Shown here piece after piece: positions 34,385 through 43,718 of a DNA stretch of 64,000 nucleotides (position 1 is its first letter; every line of letters begins with the position of its first letter). A model generated the notes under the pieces. The model saw only the letters and a list, made by a program, of their open reading frames with translations. It had not been told where the DNA came from and ran no database searches. Source of the DNA: Ectopseudomonas composti (GTDB taxonomy: Bacteria; Pseudomonadota; Gammaproteobacteria; Pseudomonadales; Pseudomonadaceae); assembly GCF_001567565.1 (NCBI RefSeq), contig NZ_LSSW01000029.1, forward strand, positions 434,001 to 498,000, read 5' to 3'. The position numbers and the translations under genes are program-made.

Positions 34385-34444
34385 GCCTGCAAGGCGCGGC
34401 GGACAATGCCAGAATGACGGCCTTCATCGGCTTACGACCTGTGC

Positions 34445-37400
34445 ATGAAAATCCTCAGCCTGCGCCTCAAGAACCTCAATTCCCTCAAGGGCGAATGGAA
34501 GATCGACTTCGCCGCCGAGCCCTTCGCCGGTAGCGGCCTGTTCGCCATCACCGGGCCGACCGGCGCGGGCAAGACCACGTTGCTCGACGCCATCTGCCTG
34601 GCCCTGTATCACCGCACGCCGCGTATGAGCACGCTGTCGGCCAGCGGCAACGAGCTGATGACCCGGCACACCGCCGATTGTCTGGCCGAGGTCGAGTTCG
34701 AGGTGAAAGGGCAGGGCTATCGTGCCTTCTGGAGCCAGCGCCGCGCGCGGGACAAGGTCGACGGTGCGCTGCAGGCGCCCAAGGTCGAGCTGGCGCGGAT
34801 CGAAGGCGGCGAAATCCTCACCGACAAGATCCGCGAGAAGGAAAGCCTGACTGCCGAACTGACCGGCCTGGACTTCGAGCGTTTCACCAAGTCCATGTTG
34901 CTGGCCCAGGGCGGTTTCGCCGCGTTTCTCGAGGCCAACGCCAACCAGCGCGCCGAACTGCTCGAAGAGCTGACCGGCACCGAGGTCTACGGTCAGATTT
35001 CCCAGCAGGTTTACGAGCGCACCAAGGCCGCCGAGCAGGCGCTGAATCTGCTGAAAAGTCGTGCCCAGGGTATGGAGTTGCTGGACGAGGCGCAGCGCGC
35101 CGAGCTGCAGGCAGAGACCGAGCGCTTGCGTAACGAGGAGGCGCCGCTGCTCGCCAGCCAGCAGCAATGGCTGGCGCAGCGCCGTTGGCGCGAGGACCTT
35201 CAGCAAGCCGAGCAGCAACAGCAGCAGGCGCGTCAGGCTTTGCACCAGGCGCAGCAGACGGCCGCCGCCGCAGCGGCTGACTTGCAGCGCCTGGCTGCCA
35301 GTGAGCCGGCCGCGCGTTTGCAGCCGTTGTATCAGAGCATGCAGCAGGCGCAGCGTGATCACCTGCAGGCCGACGTCAGCCTGCAGGCCCTGCAGCAGCA
35401 ACTGCAGAACAATGCCGAGGCCGAGGGTCAGCAGCTGTGGCTGGCCAGCCGCTATGCCGGGCAGGCACTGCTGCAGCGGCAGGCCCAGCTGCAGCATCTG
35501 GCTGTGCAGCATCAGCGTGTGCAGGCGCAACTTGATCAAGCGCCGCAGCGAGCGCAGCTGGGGGAACTGCTGGGAGGCTGGAGGGCGCAGTTCGACCGGC
35601 GCAGCCAGTTGCAGGCCGAGCAGCACGGCCTGCAGACGCGACTGCAGAACACCGCGCAGCAACTGCAGCGGGTGCAGGACGAGGTCGTCGAACTCGAACG
35701 CCAGACCCACGACGCAGGTGAAAAACTCGCTGCCGCTCAGGCCGCCGAGGTGCAGCAGCAACAGGCTCTGCAGGCGCTGCTGGGCGAGGGCGGTGAGGCC
35801 GGCTTGCGCCAGCGTTGGCAAGCGCTGCAGCAGCGCCTGCGTGGGCTGGAGCGCCTGCAGCAGCTGGCCGATACGCGCGCGCAACTGCTGACGCAGATCG
35901 CCGCGCTGCAGCCGCAGCTGGTCCGCCAGCAACAGCTGCATACCGAGCGCAACGAACAGATCGTCGCGCTGCGCGAGCGCTACAAGACGCTGCGCGAACA
36001 GATCGCCGACAAGGAGAAACTGCTCGAACAGGAGCAGCGCATCCAGGCACTGGACGTCTATCGCCAGCAGCTGCAGGCCGGTGACGCCTGCCCGCTGTGC
36101 GGCTCCCACGAGCATCCGGCGATCAGCGAATATCAGGCGCTGAATGTCCCGGCGACGCAGCAGGCGCTGCAGTTGGCCCGTGAAGAACTGGAGCGCCTGA
36201 AAAACGAGGGTTCCAGCCTGGGTGAGGCGCAGGCCAAGCTCAGTGCGCAGATCGAGCAGCAGCAGTTGCAGCTCGATCAGGCCCGCGAGCATTTGGCGCA
36301 ACGTGATGTGCAGTGGCAGCAACTGCAAGCCGAGCAGGCGTTCGAGCTGGCTGACGCGGCCGCGGTGCGCGAGCAACAGCAGATACACGAAACGCAGCTG
36401 GCCGAGCTGCAGGCGCGGCAGACCGCGCTGGACAGCCAGCAGCGCGTACTCGACCAGGCGCGCGTGGCCCGTGAAGCGGCCAGGCAGATGCTGGAGGCGC
36501 TGGAGAAACGCCACCTGCAGGCGCAGGGCGAGCGTCGCACGCTGCAGACGCAGCAGGCCGATCAGCAGCAGCAACTGGATGCATTGCTGCACACGCAACA
36601 GGCTCAGGAACAGGCGCTATTGGCGGCGCTGGATGGTTTTGCCGAGGCGTTGCCGGCTGATGGACAAGCCTGGTTAACCGCGCAGCAGGATGCCTGGCAG
36701 AGCTGGCAGCAGAACCTGAGTCAGGCGCAGCAGCTACAGGAGCAGCAGCGTGAGGCTCAGCGCCTGCTTGGCGAAGCTCAGGCTCAGGCCGAACATTGGC
36801 TGCAGCGCTGGCAGGCTGCCGGCAGCGCGCCGCTGGCCGAGCCTGACCAGGAGGCGCAACCGGCGCAGGCGCTGGACACAGCGCTCAGCCGTCTGGCAGC
36901 GGTGCAGCGCGAAGGTGCCGAACTAAAAGGGCGCGAGCAGAGCTTGCAGGCGCAACTGGCGCAGACGCAGGCGCGGCTGGACGAGACTGGGGGGCACTGG
37001 TTGCAGGCGCTGACGACCAGCCCCTTCGCCGATGAAGCGGCATTTCTCGCGGCGCGCCTCGATGACGCCGAACGCGAACGCCTGAGCGCCCTGCAGGCGC
37101 GTCTGCAGCAGGCGCAGAGTGAGGCCGGCACCTTGCTTGCCGCCGCCGAGGCGCACTGGCAGCAATTGCACGTGCAGGCGCTGAGCACATTGAGCCTGGC
37201 CGAACTGGATGAGCAACTGCTGGCCGTGCAGGCGCGCTTGCGCACCTGCAGCGAGCGCCTTGGCGAGCTGCGTGGCCAACTGCAGGCCGATGAGGCGCGG
37301 CGTAGCAGCCAGCAGGCGCTGTTTGCCGAGATCGAGACGCAGGCCGTTGAGCAGGCCTTGTGGCAACAGCTCAACGGCCTGATCGGCTCGGCCGACGGCG

Positions 37401-37879
37401 CCAAGTTCCGCAAGTTCGCCCAGGGCCTGACCCTCGACCATCTGATCCACCTGGCCAACCGCCAATTGGCACGCCTGCACGGTCGCTACCAATTGGCGCG
37501 CAAGAGCAGTGGTGAGCTCGAACTGGAGGTGTGCGACACCTGGCAGGCTGACGTGGCGCGCGACTGCCGCACGCTGTCTGGCGGCGAGAGCTTCCTGGTC
37601 AGCCTGGCGCTGGCATTGGCGCTGTCGGACCTGGTCAGCCACAAGACCAGCATCGACTCGCTGTTTCTCGACGAGGGTTTTGGCACCCTGGACGGCGAGA
37701 CGCTGGAGGTGGCGCTCGATGCCCTGGACAACCTCAACGCCAGCGGCAAGACCATCGGTGTGATCAGTCACGTCGAGGCGATGAAGGAGCGTATTCCCGT
37801 GCAGTTGCGGGTGCACAAGGGTGTCGGCCTGGGTTACAGCCGGCTCGACGCGCGTTTTGCGGTGAAGGAAGGAGCGTAG
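34445..37879 (+). CDS. sbcC: Exonuclease subunit SbcC
   Basis: A 1144-residue Rad50-type ATPase. Walker A GPTGAGKTTLLDAICLALYH is at residue about 36; two very glutamine-rich coiled-coil arms follow, joined by a zinc hook (DACPLCGSHEH, CxxC, at residue about 550); the C-terminal head holds the signature LSGGESFLVSLALALALSDL and Walker B SLFLDEGFGTLD. With SbcD it forms the nuclease that opens hairpins and trims DNA ends. It begins 60 bp after the lipoprotein gene and is followed 2 bp later by a hydrolase gene. It is separated from sbcD by 5.3 kb. Confidence 0.97.
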   Translation: MKILSLRLKNLNSLKGEWKIDFAAEPFAGSGLFAITGPTGAGKTTLLDAICLALYHRTPRMSTLSASGNELMTRHTADCLAEVEFEVKGQGYRAFWSQRRARDKVDGALQAPKVELARIEGGEILTDKIREKESLTAELTGLDFERFTKSMLLAQGGFAAFLEANANQRAELLEELTGTEVYGQISQQVYERTKAAEQALNLLKSRAQGMELLDEAQRAELQAETERLRNEEAPLLASQQQWLAQRRWREDLQQAEQQQQQARQALHQAQQTAAAAAADLQRLAASEPAARLQPLYQSMQQAQRDHLQADVSLQALQQQLQNNAEAEGQQLWLASRYAGQALLQRQAQLQHLAVQHQRVQAQLDQAPQRAQLGELLGGWRAQFDRRSQLQAEQHGLQTRLQNTAQQLQRVQDEVVELERQTHDAGEKLAAAQAAEVQQQQALQALLGEGGEAGLRQRWQALQQRLRGLERLQQLADTRAQLLTQIAALQPQLVRQQQLHTERNEQIVALRERYKTLREQIADKEKLLEQEQRIQALDVYRQQLQAGDACPLCGSHEHPAISEYQALNVPATQQALQLAREELERLKNEGSSLGEAQAKLSAQIEQQQLQLDQAREHLAQRDVQWQQLQAEQAFELADAAAVREQQQIHETQLAELQARQTALDSQQRVLDQARVAREAARQMLEALEKRHLQAQGERRTLQTQQADQQQQLDALLHTQQAQEQALLAALDGFAEALPADGQAWLTAQQDAWQSWQQNLSQAQQLQEQQREAQRLLGEAQAQAEHWLQRWQAAGSAPLAEPDQEAQPAQALDTALSRLAAVQREGAELKGREQSLQAQLAQTQARLDETGGHWLQALTTSPFADEAAFLAARLDDAERERLSALQARLQQAQSEAGTLLAAAEAHWQQLHVQALSTLSLAELDEQLLAVQARLRTCSERLGELRGQLQADEARRSSQQALFAEIETQAVEQALWQQLNGLIGSADGAKFRKFAQGLTLDHLIHLANRQLARLHGRYQLARKSSGELELEVCDTWQADVARDCRTLSGGESFLVSLALALALSDLVSHKTSIDSLFLDEGFGTLDGETLEVALDALDNLNASGKTIGVISHVEAMKERIPVQLRVHKGVGLGYSRLDARFAVKEGA

Positions 37880-37881
37880 CG

Positions 37882-38424
37882 ATGCTGATGCGAGCGAAGG
37901 ATTCCACCCTGCTGGTGATCGACCTGCAGGAACGGCTGCTGCCGGCCATCGACGGCGGCGCGGCAGTGGTCGAGCAGGCCGCCTGGCTGGTGCAGGTGGC
38001 GCAGCGCCTGCAGGTACCGGTGATCGCTACCGAGCAGTACCCCAAGGGGCTGGGGTATACCGAGCCGAGCCTGCATGAGCTGCTGCCGGGGGGCGGGCTG
38101 CGGGAGAAAATTCATTTCTCGGCAACCGCCGGGGCCGGGGTATTCGACTTACCCGGTGGCGAGCGCCAGCAGTTCATCGTCTGCGGTACCGAAACCCACG
38201 TCTGCGTCCTGCAGACGGTGCTCGGCCTGCTGGCCGCCGGGCGCGAGGTGTTCGTGGTCGACGAGGCGGTGGGCTCGCGCCGGGCGCGCGACAAGGCACT
38301 GGGCCTGGCGCGCATGGAGCGGGCCGGGGCGGTGATCGTCTCGCGTGAGATGGTCGCCTTCGAGTGGCTGGAGCAGGCCGGCACGGAGGTATTTCGCGAG
38401 GTCAGCAAGGGCTTTATTCGCTGA
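37882..38424 (+). CDS. Isochorismatase-family hydrolase
   Basis: A 180-residue cysteine hydrolase of the isochorismatase-like fold. STLLVIDLQERLLPAIDGG contains the catalytic Asp; ATEQYPKGLGYT and ICGTETHVCVLQTVLGLLAA follow, the Cys in THVCV being the nucleophile. It resembles the YcaC-type group. Substrate unknown. The gene starts 2 bp after sbcC with GGAGCG as ribosome binding site and is probably co-transcribed with it. Confidence 0.9.
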   Translation: MLMRAKDSTLLVIDLQERLLPAIDGGAAVVEQAAWLVQVAQRLQVPVIATEQYPKGLGYTEPSLHELLPGGGLREKIHFSATAGAGVFDLPGGERQQFIVCGTETHVCVLQTVLGLLAAGREVFVVDEAVGSRRARDKALGLARMERAGAVIVSREMVAFEWLEQAGTEVFREVSKGFIR

Positions 38425-38428
38425 AGCT

Positions 38429-38496
38429 GTCGCGGCTCAAGCCCCTCCCGCATTCCAGGCCAGGGCGTCCCGTGTGGGAGAGGCTTTAGCCACGAC
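38429..38496. repeat. REP-like inverted pair, flavour CCCCTCCCRCA
   Basis: GTCGCGGCTCAAGCCCCTCC... faces ...GAGGCTTTAGCCACGAC at 38473-38496, with four mismatches between arms. It is a diverged copy of the unit at 15147-15230, in the 147-bp gap after the hydrolase gene. Confidence 0.75.
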
Positions 38497-38571
38497 ACGC
38501 GAACAAGGATTCCGCCGCGTGTGATCTACGGCTAGAGTGCTGGCGCCTGTCTCATCCTTGGATGTTTCTGC

Positions 38572-39816
38572 ATGACCTTCGCCTCGTGGCTGACCATCGG
38601 CTTGTTTGCCTTCACCTATCTCGGTATGGCTGCCGGCGGCATTCGCGGCCTGCGCATCGACCGCAGCTGGATCGCCTGCTGCGCCGCGGTGCTGTTGCTG
38701 GTCAGTGGGGCGTTGGGCATGGAAGAGGCTGCCCATCATCTGGACCCGGGCGCATTGTTGTTGCTGCTGGCGCTGATGCTGATCTCCGCGCAGTTCGATT
38801 TTTCCGGGGTCTATGCCTGGCTCAACCGCTACCTCACCGAGCATGCCGAGCGTCCAGCCGTTCTGTTACTGGGCGTGGTGCTGCTCGGCGGCGTGCTCTC
38901 AGCGGTGCTGGTCAACGATATCGTCGCCTTCGCCCTGACCCCGCTACTGTGTCGCAGCCTGCACCAGCGAGGCCTGGAGCCACGGCCGTTTCTGTTGGCG
39001 CTGGCGTTGTCGTGCAATGCCGGCTCGGCCGCGAGTCTGATCGGCAACCCGCAGAACATTCTCATCGGCCAGGCCGGCGGCCTGGATTTCTGGGGATACG
39101 TGGCCGTGGCGGGGCCGCCTGCGCTGGCTGCGATGGCGATCGTTTACGCGGTGATCTGGCTGCAGTGGCGGCAACGCTGGGGGGAGGCCAGGCCGCTGAC
39201 GGTGGACGACACACCGGTCGAGCATATCTATGGTGCGCACAGCTATCTGAAGCCGCTGCTGGCCAGCGTGGCATTGCTGGCGCTGTTCGCCACGGCGATG
39301 CCGCGCGAGCTGTCGGCGCTGCTGGTAGCGGTGCTGGTGATGGTCTCGCGCCGCGTGGACAGCCGTGACTATGTGAACAAGGTGGACTGGAACCTGCTGC
39401 TGTTGTTCGTGGGGCTGTTCCTGGTCAGCGGCGCCGCGCTGCAGCTACCACAACTGGCGCAGGGCGCCACCTGGCTGGCCGAGCAGGGCCTGTTGCCACA
39501 GGGCGTGGTATCGCTGGCCACGGCCGCTCTGGTGGCGGGCAATCTGATCGGCAACGTGCCCTTCGTGGTGCTGCTGCTGGGGCTGATGCCCGATCTGTCA
39601 CATTCGGTGCTGATCGGCCTGGCGGTCATGTCGACGTTGGCCGGCAACCTGTTACTGATTGGCAGCGTGGTCAACCTGATCGTCGCCGAAGCGGCGAAAC
39701 GCCAGGGCGTCAGCCTGGGTTTCGTCGATTATGCGCGCAGCGGCGTGCCGGTGACGCTGCTGAGCATGACGGTGGCCGGGCTTTGGCTGGCGCTGGGTGG
39801 CTGGCTGCCCTGGTAG
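38572..39816 (+). CDS. ArsB/NhaD/SLC13-superfamily membrane transporter
   Basis: A 414-residue ion-transporter-superfamily protein with about 11 membrane helices. LVNDIVAFALTPLLC and NAGSAASLIGNPQNILIG are the two half-site motifs (helix-hairpin S/N-rich turns) characteristic of the ArsB/NhaD/YbiR group; the second repeat appears in LVAGNLIGNVPFVVLLLG. It probably moves an anion or Na+/H+, but the substrate cannot be read from the sequence. It is convergent with rlmF. Confidence 0.85.
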   Translation: MTFASWLTIGLFAFTYLGMAAGGIRGLRIDRSWIACCAAVLLLVSGALGMEEAAHHLDPGALLLLLALMLISAQFDFSGVYAWLNRYLTEHAERPAVLLLGVVLLGGVLSAVLVNDIVAFALTPLLCRSLHQRGLEPRPFLLALALSCNAGSAASLIGNPQNILIGQAGGLDFWGYVAVAGPPALAAMAIVYAVIWLQWRQRWGEARPLTVDDTPVEHIYGAHSYLKPLLASVALLALFATAMPRELSALLVAVLVMVSRRVDSRDYVNKVDWNLLLLFVGLFLVSGAALQLPQLAQGATWLAEQGLLPQGVVSLATAALVAGNLIGNVPFVVLLLGLMPDLSHSVLIGLAVMSTLAGNLLLIGSVVNLIVAEAAKRQGVSLGFVDYARSGVPVTLLSMTVAGLWLALGGWLPW

Positions 39817-39838
39817 AAGGAACTGCCAGCCAGCTGGC

Positions 39839-40849
39839 TCAGCGCCAGCGACTGTCGCGCCAGGCGCTGCGTGCTGGCGCATCCTTGAAGGTCCAGGCCA
39901 CCAGGCGGCTTTGCTTCTGTCCCTGGGACATACCGAGGATGCGGACTTCGGCAGCGCCGGCCCTGGCCAGCCAGCCCTGTAGCAACTCCACATTGCTGCC
40001 TTTGGAGACCAGGCTGCTGAACCACAGCACCTGCTTTGCCACCTGCGCGCTTTCGCTGGCCATGCGCTTGAGAAATCCTGCCTCACCACCAGGGCACCAG
40101 AGTTCGGCGGCCTGGCCGCCGAAGTTGAGTACCGGCAGCTTGCGTTTCGGGTCGAGCTTGCCGAGGTTGCGCCACTTGCGCGTGCTGCCGCTGCTGGCTT
40201 CGGCGGCGCTGGTATGGAAGGGCGGGTTGCACAAGGTCAGGTCGAAGCGCTCGTCGCTGTGCAGCAGGTCGGCGAAGATCTGCTCGGCATGAGGCTGCAG
40301 ACGCAGCTCGATGGCGCCGCTCAGTTGCGCGTTGGCGTCGACGATGGCGCGTGCCGAGTCCAGCGCGGCGGCTGCGATATCGGCCCCGAGAAAGTGCCAG
40401 CCATATTCGCAATGGCCGATCAGCGGGTAGATGCAGTTGGCGCCGACACCGATATCCAGCGCGTGAACCCTGGCTCCCTGGGGGATCTGCGCATCGTTGT
40501 CGGTCGCCAGCAGATCGGCAAGGTTGTGCAGGTAGTCGGCGCGCCCGGGAATCGGCGGGCACAGGTAGCCATCGGGGATGTCCCAGTGGCGAATGCCGTA
40601 GTACTGCGCCAGCAGCGCGCGGTTGAATACCTTGACCGCCGCCGGATTGGCGAAGTCGATGCTCGGCTTGCCGTAGGGGTTGGTGATGACGAACTCGCCC
40701 AGCTCGGGGCTTGCCTTGATCAGCGCCGGGAAGTCGTAACGCCCCTGGTGACGATTGCGCGGGTGCAGCTCGCCCTTGCTCGGTGTGCTCTTCACGGCAG
40801 CGGGGGCGGGTTTGCGCGGGCGTTTCGGCGGCTGGGGCATGGTGGTCAT
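39839..40849 (-). CDS. rlmF: 23S rRNA (adenine-1618 N6)-methyltransferase RlmF
   Basis: A 336-residue methyltransferase. The N terminus is basic and proline-rich (MPQPPKRPRKPAPAAV), followed by LHPRNRHQGRYDFPALIKAS, the SAM-binding motif VHALDIGVGANCIYPLIG and the catalytic LCNPPFHTS (NPPF). An insert and the C terminus match RlmF. It methylates A1618 of 23S rRNA. Either of two close in-frame ATGs (40849 or 40840) may start it. Confidence 0.94.
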   Translation of the reverse strand: MTTMPQPPKRPRKPAPAAVKSTPSKGELHPRNRHQGRYDFPALIKASPELGEFVITNPYGKPSIDFANPAAVKVFNRALLAQYYGIRHWDIPDGYLCPPIPGRADYLHNLADLLATDNDAQIPQGARVHALDIGVGANCIYPLIGHCEYGWHFLGADIAAAALDSARAIVDANAQLSGAIELRLQPHAEQIFADLLHSDERFDLTLCNPPFHTSAAEASSGSTRKWRNLGKLDPKRKLPVLNFGGQAAELWCPGGEAGFLKRMASESAQVAKQVLWFSSLVSKGSNVELLQGWLARAGAAEVRILGMSQGQKQSRLVAWTFKDAPARSAWRDSRWR

Positions 40850-40974
40850 CTGCTCAGGCGGGCGCGGGATTTTCCCACGCTTTGCTCGCCGACAGTAACC
40901 CGAGATTAAGGCAAAGCCATCTGTGCGCTGTTTAACGAAATATGGCGAGTGGACATAAAGCAGCCAGCCTCGCG

Positions 40975-40988
40975 TTGACCCACGTCAA
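40975..40988 (+). promoter_or_regulatory. Anr/Dnr (FNR-type) box upstream of the hemerythrin gene
   Basis: TTGAC-CCAC-GTCAA is a perfect 14-bp palindrome of the FNR/Anr type (TTGAT-N4-ATCAA). A TAGACT at 41010-41015 could serve as -10 element, placing the box centre about 41 bp before transcription start and the ATG about 27 nt downstream. This is the classic activating position. Confidence 0.6.
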
Positions 40989-41048
40989 TGGGGTGCTCGC
41001 CTGCCGTCTTAGACTGCCAGCCTTTTCGATCAGCAGCTTGGAGGCACT

Positions 41049-41519
41049 GTGGCATATCTGCAATGGAGTGATGACTTGGACACCGGTATCGCGGTCATCG
41101 ATGATCAGCACAAGCGTATCGTTGCCATGATCAATCAGTTGGACGATGCCCAGCACGCCGCCAGCAGGAGCAGGGTGGGCACGGTGATCGACGAGTTGAT
41201 CGATTACACCGTCTCGCATTTCGCCTTCGAGGAGGCGATGCTCGAGGAAGCTGGCTATGTCTTCACCAAGGCGCACAAGCGGGTGCACGCCCTGTTCATC
41301 AAGCGCGTGGAGGACTACCGCCAGCGCTTCATCAGTGGCGAGGATATCGCCGACGAACTCAAGGGGCTGCTGGGGCGCTGGCTGTTCAGCCATATCCGCA
41401 GCGACGATCGAAACTATGTCGAAGCCGTCAATGACAACCTGCGTCGACTCAGTGCCGATGTCTCCGAGGGCGGTTGGCTACGTCGCGCCGGGCGGCGCTT
41501 CTTCCGTGGTGCCGCGTGA
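41049..41519 (+). CDS. Bacteriohemerythrin
   Basis: A 156-residue non-haem di-iron oxygen-binding protein. Iron ligands are visible in order: the His in DQHKRIVAM, the HFAFEE segment (His and Glu), the HKRVHALF pair and the HIRSDDRNYV at the end (His and Asp). WSDDLDTGIAVIDDQH is the family's opening. It binds O2 and may deliver it to terminal oxidases or sense it. An Anr/Dnr-type box upstream suggests induction at low oxygen. The C terminus has a short basic tail (LRRAGRRFFRGAA). Confidence 0.93.
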   Translation: MAYLQWSDDLDTGIAVIDDQHKRIVAMINQLDDAQHAASRSRVGTVIDELIDYTVSHFAFEEAMLEEAGYVFTKAHKRVHALFIKRVEDYRQRFISGEDIADELKGLLGRWLFSHIRSDDRNYVEAVNDNLRRLSADVSEGGWLRRAGRRFFRGAA

Positions 41520-41525
41520 GCCACC

Positions 41526-43355
41526 TCAGAGCGGAAAGAGCAGCGGTACCAGCGCCACGCTGACGATCATCACCAGCAGGGTGAAGGGCACGCCGACACG
41601 CACGAAGTCGCCGAAACGATACTGACCCGGACCGAGCACCAGGGTGTTTACCGGTGAGGAGATCGGTGTCATGAACGCCGCCGAGGCGGCCAGGGCCACG
41701 GTCATGGCGAAGGGCAGCGGCGAGGCACCCAGCGCCTGCGCGGTGGCAATGGCCACCGGCGCCATCAGCACCGCTGTGGCGGTGTTGGAGATGAACAGGC
41801 CGATCACGGCGGTCAGGACGAACAGACTGGCGAGGATCAGTCGTGGCCCGGCATCGCCCAGACCACCTACCAGTCCTTGTACCGCCAGTTCGACGCCACC
41901 GGTCTGTTGCAGCGCCTGGGCGAAAGGCAGCATACCGACGATGAGGATCAGCGTCGGCCAGTGAATGGCGCGGTAGGCGCTGTCCAGGTCGATGCAGCGG
42001 AACGCGCCCATCAGCAGGCAGGCGATCAGCGCGGCCTGCACGTTGGGCACCAGGCCGCTGACCATCAGCAGCACCATCAGCGCCAGGCTGAGCAGTGCGT
42101 AGGGCGCCTTGCGTGCAGCAGGGGCCACCTCGGCCACTTCCGCCGGCAAACTGAGCACCAGGAAATCCCGATTCAGCCCCTGCAGGCGGTGGATGTCGCG
42201 CCAGGCGCCGGCTACCAGCAGGGTATCGGAGGCCTTGAGCTTTTCGTCCACCAGCACGCCCTCCAGCGCCTGGCCCTGGCGGCGCAGGCCGACCACGTTG
42301 AGCTTGTGCCGCGAGCGAAAGCCCAGCTCCTGGATGCTCTTGCCCGGCAGTTGCGATTCCGGCGGCAGCGCCACTTCGGCCAGGCCCAGTTCGTGGGCGT
42401 GCAGGCTGAAGTACGAATGCGGCAGCGGCATGGGCGCCAGGCCCAGGGCCTGGTAGCTGCCGAGCAGGCCGATGGTGGGGCTGGCGATGTCCACCAGCAG
42501 TATGTCGCCCGGCTCCAGCAGGGTATTGCCGCTGGCCATCAGCAGCAGGGTGCGCAGGCGCTGGCGGCGTTCGACGGCGATGACATTGATGCCATGCTCG
42601 CGGCGCAGTTGCAGTTCGTTGAGCACCTGATTGACCAGCGGCGAGTCGGCGCGCACTTGCAGGCGCCGCTCGCGCTCGCTGAGGCGATAGCGCTCGGCTA
42701 GATCGGCCAGGGTCAGCCGCGGCGGTTCGGCGTTGCCGTGGGCGTCATTGCGCACCAGCCAGCGCCGCGCGATCAGCATGTAGCCAACGCCCAGTACCAG
42801 CACGGCCAGGCCTATCGGGGTGAAGGCGAAGAAATCGAAGCCAGCCAGTCCGGCGCGGCGCAGCTCGGCATGCACCACCAGATTCGGCGGCGTCGCAACT
42901 AGGGTGAGCATGCCGCTGATCAGCCCGGCGAAGGCCAGTGGCATCATCAGTCGCGCCGGGGCGATGCGCAGCCGTGCGGCGACGCCGAGCACCACGGGGA
43001 TGAAGATCGCCACCACGCCGGTGGAACTCATCACCGAACCGAGGCCGGCCACCGCGAGCATCAGCAGGATCAGCAGGCGCGTCTCGCTGCTGCCAGCTTT
43101 GGCCACCAGCCAGTCACCGAGGCGGTAGGCGATGCCGGTGCGCACCAGGCCGTCGCCGATGATGAACAGCGCGGCGATCAGGATGACGTTGGCGTCACTG
43201 AAACCGGCCAGGGTCTGCTGCAGGTCGAGCACGCCGGTCAGCGGCAGGGCAACCAGCACCAGCAGGGCGACCACGTCCATGCGTGGTTTGCCGATGACGA
43301 AGAGGGTGATGGCGCCGGCCAGCAGGCCCAGCACCCAGAGCAGATCCAGATTCAT
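41526..43355 (-). CDS. SLC13-family permease with two TrkA-C (RCK_C) domains
   Basis: A 609-residue transporter. Two membrane halves (residues about 1-200 and 410-609) flank a cytoplasmic region with two RCK_C/TrkA-C repeats (SPLVNQVLNELQLRREHGI and SQLPGKSIQELGFRSRHKLN). STGVVAIFIPVVLGVA and ISNTATAVLMAPVAIATAQA are the divalent-anion/Na+ symporter motifs. Such proteins often transport sulfate, selenite or dicarboxylates; the substrate here is unknown. It is convergent with the hemerythrin gene. Confidence 0.9.
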   Translation of the reverse strand: MNLDLLWVLGLLAGAITLFVIGKPRMDVVALLVLVALPLTGVLDLQQTLAGFSDANVILIAALFIIGDGLVRTGIAYRLGDWLVAKAGSSETRLLILLMLAVAGLGSVMSSTGVVAIFIPVVLGVAARLRIAPARLMMPLAFAGLISGMLTLVATPPNLVVHAELRRAGLAGFDFFAFTPIGLAVLVLGVGYMLIARRWLVRNDAHGNAEPPRLTLADLAERYRLSERERRLQVRADSPLVNQVLNELQLRREHGINVIAVERRQRLRTLLLMASGNTLLEPGDILLVDIASPTIGLLGSYQALGLAPMPLPHSYFSLHAHELGLAEVALPPESQLPGKSIQELGFRSRHKLNVVGLRRQGQALEGVLVDEKLKASDTLLVAGAWRDIHRLQGLNRDFLVLSLPAEVAEVAPAARKAPYALLSLALMVLLMVSGLVPNVQAALIACLLMGAFRCIDLDSAYRAIHWPTLILIVGMLPFAQALQQTGGVELAVQGLVGGLGDAGPRLILASLFVLTAVIGLFISNTATAVLMAPVAIATAQALGASPLPFAMTVALAASAAFMTPISSPVNTLVLGPGQYRFGDFVRVGVPFTLLVMIVSVALVPLLFPL

Positions 43356-43386
43356 CGCGCTTCCTATTGGCTAGGGCGCGATTATC

Positions 43387-43683
43387 TCAGGGATAACCGA
43401 GCGTGGTTTTGATCTGCTGCAGGTTGGCGGCGATCCAGCGCTTGTCGATCGGGCCCCAGTCGCGAATCCGGTAGTGGCCGGCGTTGTTGCGTTCACCCTC
43501 GTTCTGTTCGAACTGGCAATCGATGTCCAGCTCGGCCAGGGCGGCCAGGGTGTCCTGCGCGGTGCGCCGCGGCATGCCGGTGGCGTCCATCAGCGCCGGC
43601 ACGCTGACCGCCTGGCCGCTGTCGATCAGCCAGGCCAGGTAAAGGCGGCGGTAGAAGCTGGTGCGGGTCTTGCTCGTCTGCAT
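43387..43683 (-). CDS. Small winged-helix protein
   Basis: A 98-residue protein starting at 43683 (MQTSKTRTSFYRRLYLAWLI). A helix-turn-helix is visible in SVPALMDATGMPRRTAQDTLA, followed by a wing-like LDIDCQFEQNEG and GHYRIRDWGPIDKRW. It probably binds DNA. It lies 35 bp after nhaD on the same strand, so it may regulate this antiporter; no target site was identified. Confidence 0.75.
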   Translation of the reverse strand: MQTSKTRTSFYRRLYLAWLIDSGQAVSVPALMDATGMPRRTAQDTLAALAELDIDCQFEQNEGERNNAGHYRIRDWGPIDKRWIAANLQQIKTTLGYP

Positions 43684-43718
43684 GGTGACTCCCTGTACGG
43701 TGCCGAGCGCCGCGTGGA

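Noticed and set aside
34424..36598. A 724-codon open frame antisense to sbcC
   Set aside because: It is composed almost only of Leu, Gln, Arg and Ala, mirrors the coding frame of SbcC, and has no domain. It is a by-product of high GC and CAG-rich coding.
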